A DNA stretch of 64,000 bases from Prochlorococcus marinus str. MIT 9301 (GTDB lineage Bacteria; Cyanobacteriota; Cyanobacteriia; PCC-6307; Cyanobiaceae). The stretch covers positions 1,550,001 through 1,614,000 of the forward strand of contig NC_009091.1 of assembly GCF_000015965.1 (NCBI RefSeq), read 5' to 3'. The position numbers and the translations under genes are program-made. Under the pieces are notes generated by a model. The model had not been told where the DNA came from. It saw only the letters and a program-made list of their open reading frames with translations, and searched no databases. Shown here piece by piece: positions 48,048 through 58,737 of the stretch (positions are counted from its first letter, which is position 1; each line of letters opens with the position of its first letter).

Positions 48048-50800
48048 TTCAAAAGTTCGAGTTTTTTTGTAATTCTTTCCTTTTGTACAGAACCCTCATT
48101 TAATTTAAATCTGCATTCGTCAACAATATCTTTTGGAGCCTTATCAACGAAATTTTTATTAGATAATCTCTTATTTAAATTTTCTAATTCAATAGTCACC
48201 TTTTTTAAATCCTTGGTTAACCTTTCCTTTAATGCATCTATATTTACAAAATCCTGAAAAGGTAAGTAAACCTCTAAATCACTAATTATCCCGGAAAATG
48301 ATTTAGCAAACTCTTTTTTATCAACAGCATTATTTTTAAAAATAAATACTTCAGAAGATTTAGTTAAGGTTTGAATATCACCAACTAAAGTTTTTAAAAA
48401 ATCAATCAATTCATCATTGTCAGAAATTAAATATACAGGACCTTTTTCTGATGGCTTAAGACCTAATTCAGATCTCAAATTTCTAATCAGCCTAATAATT
48501 TCAAAGAGTTGTTGGAAGGAATTATCAAGTTTATTATCAACAAATTTATTTTCATGAATTGGCCATTTTTGAAGAGATAATAATGCATTGTCTGGTTTCA
48601 GTTGCAGCACATGCCAAAGCTCCTCGGTAATGTGCGGCATAAAAGGATGAATCATTACCAAAATATCATTGAGCACTTTTATTAAAACTTTTTCAGATAT
48701 TTGTCTATTTTTGGTCTCTTTATTATTAAACCTTTGTTTAGCAAATTCTACATACCAGTCACAAAAATCATTCCAAGTAAATTCATATAGAAGTTTCGCA
48801 GATTCTCCCAATTTATATTCTTTTAATAAAGCAGTGACTTTTATATTTACCTGATTCAATTTCGATAAAATCCACTTATCACATAACTCTAAAGAATTTT
48901 CATCACTCTCATTAAAAGAATAATTATTATTAGAAGTTTTATTAATTAACACAAATTTAGTTGCATTCCATAATTTATTCGCAAAATTTCTTGAAGCTTC
49001 AACAGTTGAAGACGTATCTTTTTTCCTATCAAAATCAAGCCGAATATCTTGTCCAGCGCCTGCAACTTCTCGAATTAAAGCAAATCGTAGAGCATCAGAA
49101 CCATATTTATCAATTAATAGTATTGGATCAATACCATTACCTGAACTTTTACTCATTTTTTTATTGTTTTCATCTCGAACTAGACCATGAATATAAACAT
49201 CCTTAAAAGGAATATTATTTGTAAAAGTATTCCCCATCATTGTCATTCTTGCAACCCAGAAGAAAATAATATCGAAACCAGTAACAAGAACACTATTTGG
49301 ATACCATTTTTTGAAATCCGGATCATTTGTATTTGGCCAACCAAGGGTTGAGAAAGGCCATAAACCACTTGAAAACCATGTATCCAAAACATCTTTATCA
49401 CGAACCAATTTAATATTTAATCCAAATTTTTTATTAGCTTCGATTAGGGCATCCTCTTCATTTCTCGCAACGATATATGGAGTATTTTGTTCTATTGAGT
49501 CTTGAGATTCATCTAAAACATACCAGGCTGGTATTTGGTGCCCCCACCACAATTGCCGACTGATACACCAATCATTAATATTCTCTAACCAATCCTTATA
49601 AACTTTCTCCCAGCGCGGAGGAATAAACGATGGTTTTTTAGAATCAATTTCATTAAGACATCCTTGTGATATACCATCCATTTTCAAAAACCATTGTGTT
49701 GACAATAAAGGTTCAATTGGCACCTTACCTCTATCAGAAAAAGGAACAGTATGTTTATAATCCTCTATCTTTGTCAAAAGACCTAAGTTATCCAATTCTT
49801 TGATAATTTTCTTTCTAGCCTCATATCTTTCCAAATTTTGAAAAATACCTGCATTAATATTTAAAGTTCCATCTTTGTTCATTACATTAATTTGTTTTAA
49901 ATTATGCCTTTTTCCTATTGCAAAATCATTTGGATCATGAGCTGGAGTAACCTTCACACAACCTGTACCAAAATCTTTATCAACATGTGAATCAGCAATA
50001 ATAGGTATTTCCCTATCAACGAAAGGAACTTTTACTTTGGCACCAATAAATTCTTTATATCTATCATCATCAGGGTTAACTGCCACAGCGGTATCACCCA
50101 AAAGAGTTTCTGGCCTTGTTGTTGCAACTTCTAAGTACTTATCTAACTGTTCACCACTTTCAGAAATTAAAGGGTATTTAAAATGCCATAAATGACCATT
50201 TACTTCTTGCATTTCAACTTCAAGATCACTTACGGCAGATTGAGATTCAGGACACCAATTAACCAAATATTCGCCTCTATAAATTAAATTCTTTTTATAA
50301 AGTATATTAAAAGCCTCAATGACTGCTTCATTTAATTTTTGATCAAGAGTAAATCTTTCTCTAGTCCAGTCAACTGAGTATCCTATTCTTTTTAATTGAG
50401 AAACTATTCTTCCACCACTTTGTTCTTTCCAGTTCCATGCTCTTTTAAGAAATTCATCTCTTCCAATATCCTCGCTTGTTTTGCCTTCACTTTTTAATTG
50501 TTTTTCGAGAATAGTTTGAACAGCTATTGAAGCATGATCAGTTCCCGGTAAACACAAAACATTCTTACCCAAAAGTCTTTGAAAACGTACTACAACATCT
50601 ATCAAAGCCGTATTAAATGCATGCCCCATATGCAAAGATCCAGTTACATTTGGTGGCGGAATAACAACACAAAAAGACTCACCATCATCCTCAGGATTAG
50701 GACTAAACGCCTCTAGGCTTTCCCATTTTTCTTGCCACTTTTTCTCTACTTCAAAAGGTGAATAATTCTCTAAAGATAATTGATCATTCATCTCTGTCAT
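48044..50800 (-). CDS. valS: Valyl-tRNA synthetase
   Basis: Class I synthetase charging tRNA-Val, whose gene lies just upstream at 51256. From the ATG at 50800 it has 918 residues; a TTG two codons earlier is a weaker start. HIGH motif as HMGH in NVTGSLHMGHAFN (about 57-60); editing domain with TTRPETLLGDTAVAVNPDD; KMSKS in NKKMSKSSGNG (about 550). The C-terminal anticodon-binding domain is followed by a coiled-coil arm (LKERLTKDLKKVTIELENLN). The downstream TVP38 gene overlaps by 4 bases. Confidence 0.98.
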   Translation of the reverse strand: MTEMNDQLSLENYSPFEVEKKWQEKWESLEAFSPNPEDDGESFCVVIPPPNVTGSLHMGHAFNTALIDVVVRFQRLLGKNVLCLPGTDHASIAVQTILEKQLKSEGKTSEDIGRDEFLKRAWNWKEQSGGRIVSQLKRIGYSVDWTRERFTLDQKLNEAVIEAFNILYKKNLIYRGEYLVNWCPESQSAVSDLEVEMQEVNGHLWHFKYPLISESGEQLDKYLEVATTRPETLLGDTAVAVNPDDDRYKEFIGAKVKVPFVDREIPIIADSHVDKDFGTGCVKVTPAHDPNDFAIGKRHNLKQINVMNKDGTLNINAGIFQNLERYEARKKIIKELDNLGLLTKIEDYKHTVPFSDRGKVPIEPLLSTQWFLKMDGISQGCLNEIDSKKPSFIPPRWEKVYKDWLENINDWCISRQLWWGHQIPAWYVLDESQDSIEQNTPYIVARNEEDALIEANKKFGLNIKLVRDKDVLDTWFSSGLWPFSTLGWPNTNDPDFKKWYPNSVLVTGFDIIFFWVARMTMMGNTFTNNIPFKDVYIHGLVRDENNKKMSKSSGNGIDPILLIDKYGSDALRFALIREVAGAGQDIRLDFDRKKDTSSTVEASRNFANKLWNATKFVLINKTSNNNYSFNESDENSLELCDKWILSKLNQVNIKVTALLKEYKLGESAKLLYEFTWNDFCDWYVEFAKQRFNNKETKNRQISEKVLIKVLNDILVMIHPFMPHITEELWHVLQLKPDNALLSLQKWPIHENKFVDNKLDNSFQQLFEIIRLIRNLRSELGLKPSEKGPVYLISDNDELIDFLKTLVGDIQTLTKSSEVFIFKNNAVDKKEFAKSFSGIISDLEVYLPFQDFVNIDALKERLTKDLKKVTIELENLNKRLSNKNFVDKAPKDIVDECRFKLNEGSVQKERITKKLELLN

Positions 50801-50897
50801 GTCCAAATTTTATTTCAATAAACTTTTTGTTTATTTTATCTTGAGAGCAACCAATTAATGAAAATAATATTAGTTTGCAAAAAAAGACACATCCATT

Positions 50898-51239
50898 CTA
50901 CAAAAGTTTGAAGCCAGAACCGCAGGAACAACGTTTTGCATTTTTTGGTGTTGAAATAAGAAATCCACCACCGCTCAAATCGCCGTAATAATCTAATTTT
51001 AAATCTTTAAGTAAATTAAACTTTTTTACATCCGCGTATAAAGTTACTCCTTCAGTTCTTGAAATAGGGGATCCATTACATGTACCTGGTCTTAATTTAA
51101 TATGCATCCATCCTTCGGAACAATTATTATCCTCTACTAAATCAATGGACATTTCTCCTGGATAACCTCCAAAAGAAGCTTGCCTAGATAGTTCTGAAGC
51201 AGCGCTTTGACTGATTGCAAGATTGACGATCTCAGTCAT
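50898..51239 (-). CDS. Iron-sulfur cluster assembly accessory protein, HesB/IscA-like
   Basis: Predicted A-type Fe-S or iron carrier of 113 residues. Three conserved Cys are present: C54 in RPGTCNGSPIS, which corresponds to the family GGCSG position, and C104/C106 in KRCSCGSGF near the end. The intervening strand and the GGGFLISTPKN region match the family SGGGF/GFxixNP pattern. The sequence is more diverged than SufA or IscA. I place the start at ATG 51239 (MTEIVNLAISQSA); an upstream ATG at 51284 falls inside tRNA-Val and is rejected. Lies 91 bases upstream of valS, same strand. Confidence 0.82.
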   Translation of the reverse strand: MTEIVNLAISQSAASELSRQASFGGYPGEMSIDLVEDNNCSEGWMHIKLRPGTCNGSPISRTEGVTLYADVKKFNLLKDLKLDYYGDLSGGGFLISTPKNAKRCSCGSGFKLL

Positions 51240-51255
51240 TAGAAAAATAATAAAT

Positions 51256-51326
<71 letters not shown>

Positions 51327-51424
51327 TTATAATAAATCATTCTAATAGATGAAGTTGAAAAATTTATACTAAGTATTTAAATATTTCATGATTGAGGCAA
51401 AATTAAATTAATAAAATATATCCT

Positions 51425-52279
51425 ATGTCCTCAAACGATAGATATAACTTACAAAAAAATTCCGATTTAGAGACTTTAGAAAGCTTTAAAATTTTAATAT
51501 CTAATATCAAATCATTAAAAGATAAAACTTGGGGATGCCCTTGGCAAAAAATACAGTCTCATAAATCGTTGATCCCATTTTTACATGAAGAAAGTAATGA
51601 GTTAATAGATGCGATATATGAAAAAAAGGCGGATAACATATGTGAAGAGTTAGGAGATCTTTTATTACAAGTAATGCTTCATGCTGAAATCGGTTACGAA
51701 AAAAAAGAATTTGAACTAAATGATGTTATTAAAAATCTAAACAAGAAAATTATTAATAGACATCCATATATTTTTAAAAAAAAAGAAAAAGTATCTCTTG
51801 AAAAATCACAACAGATTTGGGAAAAAATTAAAAATACAGAAAAAGAAAAACCTCATATGGAATCATCAATTAGTAAAAATTTAAATATAAAAATCAAAAA
51901 TTTACCACCAATGGTTGGAACAGATCAAATCACTAATGTTGTTAAAGAATATGGTTTTAAATGGGAGAGTACCGATCAGATTTTTGAAAAATTAGAAGAA
52001 GAGATTAATGAATTAAAGGAAGCAATTAAAAGTAATAATGATTCAGAAATAACAAATGAATTTGGGGATATTTACTTTACCCTTCTGAATCTCTCAAACT
52101 TTTTAAAAATAAATCCTGAATCAGCTCTTCAAAAAACTAATAAAAAATTTTTAGACAGATTTTCAATCATTGAACATCATGCAGGCGATAATATTAAAAA
52201 ACAAACTCCTAAAGAATTTCAACGGCTTTGGCAAATAGCCAAGCGAAAACTTAAAGGAAAAATTCTTAAAAGCAAATGA
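51425..52279 (+). CDS. mazG: Nucleoside triphosphate pyrophosphohydrolase MazG
   Basis: All-alpha NTP-PPase that hydrolyses (d)NTPs to monophosphates and may affect (p)ppGpp level. 284 residues with two tandem MazG domains: WGCPWQKIQSHKSLIPFL then EESNELIDAI and CEELGDLLLQVMLH (Mg-binding Glu/Asp ligands) in the first, and EEEINELKEAIKSN with NEFGDIYFTLLNLS in the second. Its last bases overlap the speE start by 4 (ATGA). Marine cyanophages carry their own mazG, but this copy has host context. Confidence 0.95.
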   Translation: MSSNDRYNLQKNSDLETLESFKILISNIKSLKDKTWGCPWQKIQSHKSLIPFLHEESNELIDAIYEKKADNICEELGDLLLQVMLHAEIGYEKKEFELNDVIKNLNKKIINRHPYIFKKKEKVSLEKSQQIWEKIKNTEKEKPHMESSISKNLNIKIKNLPPMVGTDQITNVVKEYGFKWESTDQIFEKLEEEINELKEAIKSNNDSEITNEFGDIYFTLLNLSNFLKINPESALQKTNKKFLDRFSIIEHHAGDNIKKQTPKEFQRLWQIAKRKLKGKILKSK

Positions 52280-53127
52280 CTAATATTCAAACATGGATAG
52301 ATGAATATCATAAAGGCTCAAGATTCGGTCTAAATGGAGATGTTTTAATTAAACAAAAATCACAATATCAAGAAATTATTGTTATTGAAAATGAATACTA
52401 TGGCAGAGCTTTAATGCTTGATGGTTGTTGGATGACATCACTAAAAGACGAAAAATATTATCATGAGTGTCTTGTGCATCCAGCATTAAGTAGCATTGAC
52501 GAAAAATCTAATGTACTAATTATTGGTGGAGGAGATGGCGGTACAGTAAGAGAATGCGTTAAATATGCTCAAATATCAAAAATTGATCTAGTAGAAATTG
52601 ATGAGGAGGTAATCAAAATATCTAAAAAATTTTTAAAAGAAATAGGAGGCGAAGCATGGCATGACAAAAGATTAGAAATACATGTTGATGATGGTGTTAA
52701 ATGGGTAAAAAAAACAAGAGATAATTATTACGACGTTATTTTTATAGATTGTTCAGATCCCTCTGAATTTTCAAATTTATTATTTTCAGATTCTTTTTAT
52801 AAAGAATGTAAAAGAATACTTACACCAAAAGGGATATTAGCAACGCAAAGCGAATCTCCTGAATCCTTCAAAAATATTCACATAAATATTTTGAAAACTT
52901 TAAAAAATATATTTAAAGTTTCTGAAACTATGTATTCCTTTGTGCCTATATATCCAAGCGGCATTTGGAGTTGGACATTCGCTTCTTCAGAGGATCTAAA
53001 TTTATCAAAGCAAAATTATGATGAAATCCTAAAAATTGAAAAAGGATGTGAAATTTGGAATTTAAATTTTCAAAATGCAGCATTCAAAATGATGCCAAAT
53101 AAAATTATAAAAGAACTAGATTCATAA
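52276..53127 (+). CDS. speE: Spermidine synthase (polyamine aminopropyltransferase)
   Basis: Transfers the aminopropyl group from decarboxylated SAM to putrescine. 283 residues. The N-terminal beta domain WIDEYHKGSRFGLNG and IENEYYGRALMLDGCWM is followed by the Rossmann-like SAM-binding core VLIIGGGDGGTVREC, LVEIDEEVIKISKKF, and DVIFIDCSDPSEFS with the catalytic Asp. ATGA overlap with mazG; 1 base before speB. Its neighbour could supply putrescine, so the pair forms a polyamine module. Confidence 0.97.
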   Translation: MTNIQTWIDEYHKGSRFGLNGDVLIKQKSQYQEIIVIENEYYGRALMLDGCWMTSLKDEKYYHECLVHPALSSIDEKSNVLIIGGGDGGTVRECVKYAQISKIDLVEIDEEVIKISKKFLKEIGGEAWHDKRLEIHVDDGVKWVKKTRDNYYDVIFIDCSDPSEFSNLLFSDSFYKECKRILTPKGILATQSESPESFKNIHINILKTLKNIFKVSETMYSFVPIYPSGIWSWTFASSEDLNLSKQNYDEILKIEKGCEIWNLNFQNAAFKMMPNKIIKELDS

Positions 53128-53128
53128 G

Positions 53129-54010
53129 ATGACAAAAAATTTATTTAATAACGAAAATGCAATTTATATGGGATCAAAAAGAAATCCCAAGAATTGCTCA
53201 ATTGGTATATTTGGAGTTAATTACGACGGGACATGTTCGTTTAAACCAGGAGCAAGATTTGGTCCAGAAGCGATAAGACAAGTCAGTTCTTGTTTAGAAA
53301 CATACTGTCCAAAACTAAACAAAGATTTAGAAGATATTATGTATGTTGATTTTGGATCAATACTAATTGATAAAAATGACTCAAAGTCCGTTATTGAATC
53401 AGTTAAATCTGCAACAAATTATTTAATTAGTAGACGCCTTAGTCCTATTATGCTTGGAGGCGAACACTCTATTACAAGAGGTGCTATTGAAGCTTTAGTA
53501 AAAAAATATCCAGATTTGATATTGGTTCAACTTGATGCTCATGCAGATTTAAGAGAATCATATATAGGAAATGAACATAGTCATGCTTGTACTATGAAAA
53601 GATGCTTAGAAGTACTACCTGAAAAGAAAATTTTGCAAGTAGGAATTAGAAGTGGGACTAAGGAAGAATTTGAAATTATGCATAACAACAACCAATTAGT
53701 TAACTTTTGTCCAGGAGGAAATGTACATGAGTTAAAACAAGCTCTTCTACCATACTCTAAGTCTCCCATCTATTTAACAATAGATTTAGATTGGTTTGAT
53801 CCCAGTTTATTAGCAGGGACGGGCACTCCAGAACCGGGAGGATTTTTTTGGAATGATTTTGAAGAAATACTGAAAACTCTAAAAGGTTTTAGAATTGTGG
53901 CTTCAGACATTGTGGAATTATCTCCAGAAATTGATAAAAGCGGAGTAAGTAGCATTGTTGCAGCCAAAGTACTTAGAAGCTTAATTTTGTCATTAGAAAA
54001 TATGCAATAA
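53129..54010 (+). CDS. speB: Agmatinase / ureohydrolase family protein
   Basis: Mn-dependent ureohydrolase; with speE beside it, agmatine to putrescine plus urea is the likely reaction, though arginase or guanidino-acid hydrolase cannot be excluded from motifs alone. 293 residues. Metal motifs: GGEHSITRGAIEAL, QLDAHADLRESYIGN (DAHAD), HSHACTMKRCLE and TIDLDWFDPSLLAGTG (DxD) followed by TPEPGG. Begins 1 base after speE. An arginine decarboxylase is expected elsewhere. Confidence 0.92.
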   Translation: MTKNLFNNENAIYMGSKRNPKNCSIGIFGVNYDGTCSFKPGARFGPEAIRQVSSCLETYCPKLNKDLEDIMYVDFGSILIDKNDSKSVIESVKSATNYLISRRLSPIMLGGEHSITRGAIEALVKKYPDLILVQLDAHADLRESYIGNEHSHACTMKRCLEVLPEKKILQVGIRSGTKEEFEIMHNNNQLVNFCPGGNVHELKQALLPYSKSPIYLTIDLDWFDPSLLAGTGTPEPGGFFWNDFEEILKTLKGFRIVASDIVELSPEIDKSGVSSIVAAKVLRSLILSLENMQ

Positions 54011-54060
54011 AAAATTTCTAAACTACAGTGGAAAAATACTAAATACAAACTAAATATTTC

Positions 54061-55173
54061 ATGGATTTGCGAAAAAGTCCTCTTTATTCAAAATATATTG
54101 AATCCAATGCAAAATTAGTCGATTTTGCAGGTTGGGAAATGCCTATATCATTTTCAGGATTAATTAAAGAGCATGAATCAGTTAGATCTTCAGCAGGATT
54201 ATTTGATATTTCTCACATGGGTGTGATATCTGTTAAGGGAATCAATCCAAAGGATTATATTCAAAAATTTTTTCCAACTAATTTATACTCCTTTTCTGAA
54301 GGTCAGGGGCTCTATACAGTTATGCTTAATGATAAAGGAGGAATAATAGATGACTTAATAATTTATGACCTTGGTATTCAAGAAAATGACATAACAGAAT
54401 TATTGTTAATAGTTAATGCAAGTAGATATGAAGAAGATTTTCAGTGGATAAAAAATAATTTAAATAAAGATGAAATTTCGATAACAAACTTTAAAAAAGC
54501 CAAAGTACTTTTAGCACTACAGGGAAAAAAATCATTCGATTTATTTGAAGAATGGATTGATTCTTCGATCTCACATATCCCTAACTTTGGATGCGAATAT
54601 AAAATTTTTGAACATATTTCACCTAAAGAAAAAATTTTCTTTTCAAAGACAGGATATACGGGGGAAAATGGTCTAGAAATACTTTTATCTAAAAAAGCAG
54701 CAATTAATTTATGGGACTTCTCAATTTCCAAAAATGTTGCACCTTGTGGTTTAGGAGCTAGAGATACTCTTAGACTGGAAGCAGGCATGCATCTTTATGG
54801 TCAAGACATAAATGAAGAAACTTCTCCATATGAAGCAGGGTTAGGCTGGCTAGTACATCTAGAAAATAATCACGAATTCTTTGGAAGAAGATTTCTTGAA
54901 GAACAGTCAAGATTAGGTATTCAAAAAAAGTTAGTTGGTCTTTTTATAGAAGGTAAAGCAATAGGAAGAAAGGGTTGCACAGTTCTTAAAGGCGAAGAAA
55001 ATATTGGGACTATCACAAGCGGAAGTTGGTCGCCAACTAAACAACAAGCTATAGCTTTTGCATACATCAACACTTCGCATGCACTAATAAATAATGAAGT
55101 TCAAGTATTAATTAGAGGCAAAAAATTCAAAGGGGTTATAACAAAAAGAGCGTTTTATAAAAAAAATTATTAA
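54061..55173 (+). CDS. gcvT: Glycine cleavage system T protein (aminomethyltransferase)
   Basis: Transfers the methylene from aminomethyl-lipoyl-GcvH to tetrahydrofolate, releasing ammonia. 370 residues: [71 protein letters not shown] and [19 protein letters not shown] are all typical. It is separated by some 18 kb from gcvH-gcvP and lies after the polyamine genes with a 50-base gap. Confidence 0.97.
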   Translation: MDLRKSPLYSKYIESNAKLVDFAGWEMPISFSGLIKEHESVRSSAGLFDISHMGVISVKGINPKDYIQKFFPTNLYSFSEGQGLYTVMLNDKGGIIDDLIIYDLGIQENDITELLLIVNASRYEEDFQWIKNNLNKDEISITNFKKAKVLLALQGKKSFDLFEEWIDSSISHIPNFGCEYKIFEHISPKEKIFFSKTGYTGENGLEILLSKKAAINLWDFSISKNVAPCGLGARDTLRLEAGMHLYGQDINEETSPYEAGLGWLVHLENNHEFFGRRFLEEQSRLGIQKKLVGLFIEGKAIGRKGCTVLKGEENIGTITSGSWSPTKQQAIAFAYINTSHALINNEVQVLIRGKKFKGVITKRAFYKKNY

Positions 55174-55228
55174 CTAAATTTACCCTTGAAGAATTATTAT
55201 AAGTTATTGATAAATAAATCATACTTAG

Positions 55229-57025
55229 ATGAGAAACAAAATTTGCAAAGAACTCAATAATACAGATATTGGTAAATTAGTTAATTTATGCGGATGGGTA
55301 GATAGAAGAAGAGATCATGGTGGTGTAATTTTTATTGATTTAAGAGACCATAGTGGATTCCTACAAATAACAATTAATCCCGATGATGGTGCAGCTCTAT
55401 TTAAACAGGCAGAAACTCTAAGAAATGAGACAGTAATAATGGTTAGCGGAATTATTAATGAAAGGCCCAAAGATTCCATAAATACAAATTTAAGTACTGG
55501 AGAGTTAGAGCTTAAGGTTAAAGATTTGCAAATTCTCAACCAGATTAAAAAAAACTTACCTTTTCCAGTGTCTATTCATGATTATGAAAATACAAAAGAA
55601 GAACTCAGATTAAAATATAGGTACCTTGATTTAAGAAGGGGAAAATTACTAGAAAATTTAAAAACAAGACATAAGATTATTAAAGTTGCTAGAGAATTTC
55701 TTGATAATTTTGGATTTACAGAAGTTGAGACTCCATTACTTACAAAATCAACTCCAGAAGGCGCACGCGATTTTCTTGTTCCTGCACGTCTTTCAAATGG
55801 AGAATTTTTTGCTTTACCTCAATCCCCACAACTATTTAAACAACTTTTAATGGTTGGAGGCCTGGACAAGTATTATCAAATCGCAAAATGTTTCCGTGAT
55901 GAAGACTTAAGGGCAGATAGACAGCCAGAGTTTACTCAATTAGATATTGAGATGAGCTTTATTAGTGAAGAAGAAATAATTTCTTTTAATGAAAGTCTCA
56001 TAAAAAAAATATGGAAAGAAGTTTTAAATATTAAATTTAATAATGCTTTTCCAAGAATGTCATGGCAGGAAGCAATGGATAATTATGGCACTGATAGACC
56101 AGATACTAGATATCAAATGTTATTAAAAGATTTAGGAGGAATATTAGGTGATATTGGATTTAATATTTTTACCAAGGCAATTAAGTCTGGAGGTTATATA
56201 AAATCCATAACAGTAAAAGGAGGTAATTCAAGTATTAGCAACGTAAGAATTAAACCAGGTGGTGATATCTTCCAAGTAGCTAAAGATGCAGGAGCTGGAG
56301 GTTTGGCCTTTATAAGGGTTAAAGGAGATGAGCTTGAGACTATTGGGGCAATTAAAAATAATTTAAGTGAAGAGCATATAGCTGATATTTTAAAAATCAC
56401 AGAAGCAAAAGATGGAGACTTAATCCTTTTAGGAGCTGGAGATAAACTAATTGTCAATCAGTCATTAGATAGGGTCAGACAATATATCGCAAAAGACTTA
56501 AATCTCATTGATAAAAGTAAATGGAATTTCTTATGGGTAACTGACTTCCCGATGTTTGAGAGAAATGAAGAGGAAAATAGATATGAAGCTTTGCATCATC
56601 CTTTTTGTTCTCCAAAAAATATAAAATCAAAAGATTCTGAAAACTTGAAAAAAGAAATTGAGAGCTCTACAGCAAATGCTTATGACTTAGTTCTTAATGG
56701 ATTGGAGTTAGGAGGTGGCTCTTTACGTATTCATGAAGCGAACTTACAAAGAGAGGTTCTTAAAATGGTAGGACTTACTGATAAAGAAATTGATGAAAAA
56801 TTTGGATTTTTAATAGAAGCATTAGAAATGGGTGCTCCTCCTCATGGTGGAATAGCGTTTGGATTAGATCGTATTACCATGCTGATCATTGGTACAGATT
56901 CAATCAGAGAAACAATTGCTTTTCCAAAAAATCAGCAAGCAAAATGTCTTCTCACAAATGCACCTTCAAATGTCTCTGAATCACAATTAAAAGAATTAGA
57001 TATTGAAATAACAATTGATGAATAA
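55229..57025 (+). CDS. aspS: Aspartyl-tRNA synthetase, bacterial type
   Basis: Class II synthetase, 598 residues. N-terminal OB-fold anticodon domain with [20 protein letters not shown], then class II motif 1 [20 protein letters not shown], motif 2 [20 protein letters not shown], the bacterial GAD insertion (about 285-420), and motif 3 [15 protein letters not shown]. Whether it is discriminating or also makes Asp-tRNA-Asn cannot be told without checking for AsnRS and GatCAB elsewhere. Confidence 0.97.
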   Translation: MRNKICKELNNTDIGKLVNLCGWVDRRRDHGGVIFIDLRDHSGFLQITINPDDGAALFKQAETLRNETVIMVSGIINERPKDSINTNLSTGELELKVKDLQILNQIKKNLPFPVSIHDYENTKEELRLKYRYLDLRRGKLLENLKTRHKIIKVAREFLDNFGFTEVETPLLTKSTPEGARDFLVPARLSNGEFFALPQSPQLFKQLLMVGGLDKYYQIAKCFRDEDLRADRQPEFTQLDIEMSFISEEEIISFNESLIKKIWKEVLNIKFNNAFPRMSWQEAMDNYGTDRPDTRYQMLLKDLGGILGDIGFNIFTKAIKSGGYIKSITVKGGNSSISNVRIKPGGDIFQVAKDAGAGGLAFIRVKGDELETIGAIKNNLSEEHIADILKITEAKDGDLILLGAGDKLIVNQSLDRVRQYIAKDLNLIDKSKWNFLWVTDFPMFERNEEENRYEALHHPFCSPKNIKSKDSENLKKEIESSTANAYDLVLNGLELGGGSLRIHEANLQREVLKMVGLTDKEIDEKFGFLIEALEMGAPPHGGIAFGLDRITMLIIGTDSIRETIAFPKNQQAKCLLTNAPSNVSESQLKELDIEITIDE

Positions 57026-57070
57026 GAATATATATGGATGTACTAAAAGTTTTTTGTTTAAATAAAATAT

Positions 57071-57091
57071 AAGGAGGCTGTGCTTAATTAA
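57071..57091 (+). promoter_or_regulatory. Full Shine-Dalgarno sequence with a minimal reading frame upstream of pyrG
   Basis: AAGGAGG at 57071-57077 is a perfect anti-16S match but lies 23 bases before the pyrG ATG, too far to serve it directly. A minimal frame GTG CTT AAT TAA (57080-57091) follows, starting 2 bases after it, which is closer than usual. It could be a leader mini-ORF or a ribosome standby site for pyrG; evidence is position and match only. Confidence 0.35.
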
Positions 57092-57100
57092 AAATATTTA

Positions 57101-58711
57101 ATGTCAAAATTTGTATTTGTCACCGGAGGAGTTGTTTCTAGCATTGGAAAAGGAATTGTAGCTGCAAGCTTAGGAAGATTATTAAAGTCCAGAGGATATA
57201 GTGTTTCAATATTAAAACTAGATCCATATCTAAATGTTGATCCAGGCACAATGAGTCCTTTCCAACATGGAGAAGTATTTGTAACCGAAGATGGGGCTGA
57301 AACCGATCTAGATTTAGGTCACTATGAAAGATTTACTGATACTGCAATGACTAGGTTAAATAGTGTGACTACGGGATCTATCTATCAAGCAGTTATCAAT
57401 AAAGAAAGAAGAGGTAGTTATAACGGTGGAACTGTGCAAGTAATACCTCATATAACAGGAGAAATAAGAGAAAGAATTCATAGAGTAGCCGCCAACAGTA
57501 ATGCAGATATTATTATTACTGAAATTGGTGGAACAGTTGGTGATATTGAATCTCTACCTTTTTTAGAGGCAATAAGAGAATTCAAAAATGATGTCAATAG
57601 GAACGATGTTGCATACATTCACGTAACATTACTTCCTTACATCAAAACCTCTGGCGAAATAAAAACTAAACCAACACAGCATTCAGTTAAAGAATTAAGA
57701 TCAATTGGAATTCAGCCAGATTTACTTGTATGCCGAAGTGATAAATCTATCAATGAAGCTCTAAAAAAGAAGCTTAGTGGTTTTTGCGGTGTCAGTATTA
57801 ACTCTGTAATTGAAGCTTTAGACGCAGACAGTATTTATTCGGTACCTCTTTCTTTAAAAAAAGAAGGTTTATGCAAAGAAACCTTGAATTATCTAGAACT
57901 TGAAGATAAAAAATGTGATTTGAAAAATTGGGAGCAACTAATACACAACCTAAGAAATCCTGGAGGTCCAATCAAAGTTGCTTTAGTAGGTAAATATATT
58001 GAACTTGGAGATGCATATTTATCTGTAGTTGAAGCTTTAAGACATGCATGCATTGAACAAAAAGCTTTATTAGATTTACATTGGGTGAGTGCTGAAATGA
58101 TAGAAAAAAATTCAGCAGAAACTTACTTAAATGAAGTTGATGCAATTGTCGTACCCGGAGGATTTGGCAATAGAGGAGTCAATGGAAAAATTGCGGCTAT
58201 AAAATTCGCAAGAGAAAATAAAATTCCCTTTTTAGGTTTGTGCCTTGGTATGCAATGTGCAGTTATTGAATGGGCCAGGAATGTAGCTCATCTTCCAGAT
58301 GCATCTAGTTCAGAACTAGACCCAAACACTCCCAATCCAGTGATACATTTATTACCAGAACAGCAAGATGTAGTTGATTTAGGTGGAACAATGAGACTTG
58401 GAGTATATCCATGTAGATTGACAAAAAATACAACTGGAAAAAACTTATATGATGAGGATGTTATTTATGAGAGACATCGACATAGATACGAATTTAATAA
58501 TTACTATAAACAAAGTTTTTTAGATTCTGGATACAAAATTAGTGGTACATCACCAGATGGCAGATTAGTTGAGTTAATTGAGTTGGAAAATCATCCTTAC
58601 TTCTTAGCATGTCAATATCATCCCGAGTTTTTATCAAGACCTGGCAAACCTCATCCTTTATTTAAAGGTTTAATAAAAGCCTCTCAAGATAAGTTAACTC
58701 AATCAAATTAA
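57101..58711 (+). CDS. pyrG: CTP synthase
   Basis: Makes CTP from UTP, ATP and glutamine. 536 residues. The N-terminal synthase domain starts [20 protein letters not shown] (P-loop), then [20 protein letters not shown] and [19 protein letters not shown]. The C-terminal class I glutaminase has [14 protein letters not shown], the nucleophile Cys in [15 protein letters not shown] (about 381) and the His-x-Glu pair in [11 protein letters not shown]. queE follows after 14 or 26 bases, depending on its start. Confidence 0.98.
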   Translation: MSKFVFVTGGVVSSIGKGIVAASLGRLLKSRGYSVSILKLDPYLNVDPGTMSPFQHGEVFVTEDGAETDLDLGHYERFTDTAMTRLNSVTTGSIYQAVINKERRGSYNGGTVQVIPHITGEIRERIHRVAANSNADIIITEIGGTVGDIESLPFLEAIREFKNDVNRNDVAYIHVTLLPYIKTSGEIKTKPTQHSVKELRSIGIQPDLLVCRSDKSINEALKKKLSGFCGVSINSVIEALDADSIYSVPLSLKKEGLCKETLNYLELEDKKCDLKNWEQLIHNLRNPGGPIKVALVGKYIELGDAYLSVVEALRHACIEQKALLDLHWVSAEMIEKNSAETYLNEVDAIVVPGGFGNRGVNGKIAAIKFARENKIPFLGLCLGMQCAVIEWARNVAHLPDASSSELDPNTPNPVIHLLPEQQDVVDLGGTMRLGVYPCRLTKNTTGKNLYDEDVIYERHRHRYEFNNYYKQSFLDSGYKISGTSPDGRLVELIELENHPYFLACQYHPEFLSRPGKPHPLFKGLIKASQDKLTQSN

Positions 58712-58737
58712 TATTCTTTATTTTTTTGAATGAAAAA

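Noticed and set aside
54441-54788. 115-codon minus-strand frame inside gcvT
   Set aside because: Lies entirely opposite conserved gcvT motifs and shows no protein-family signal.
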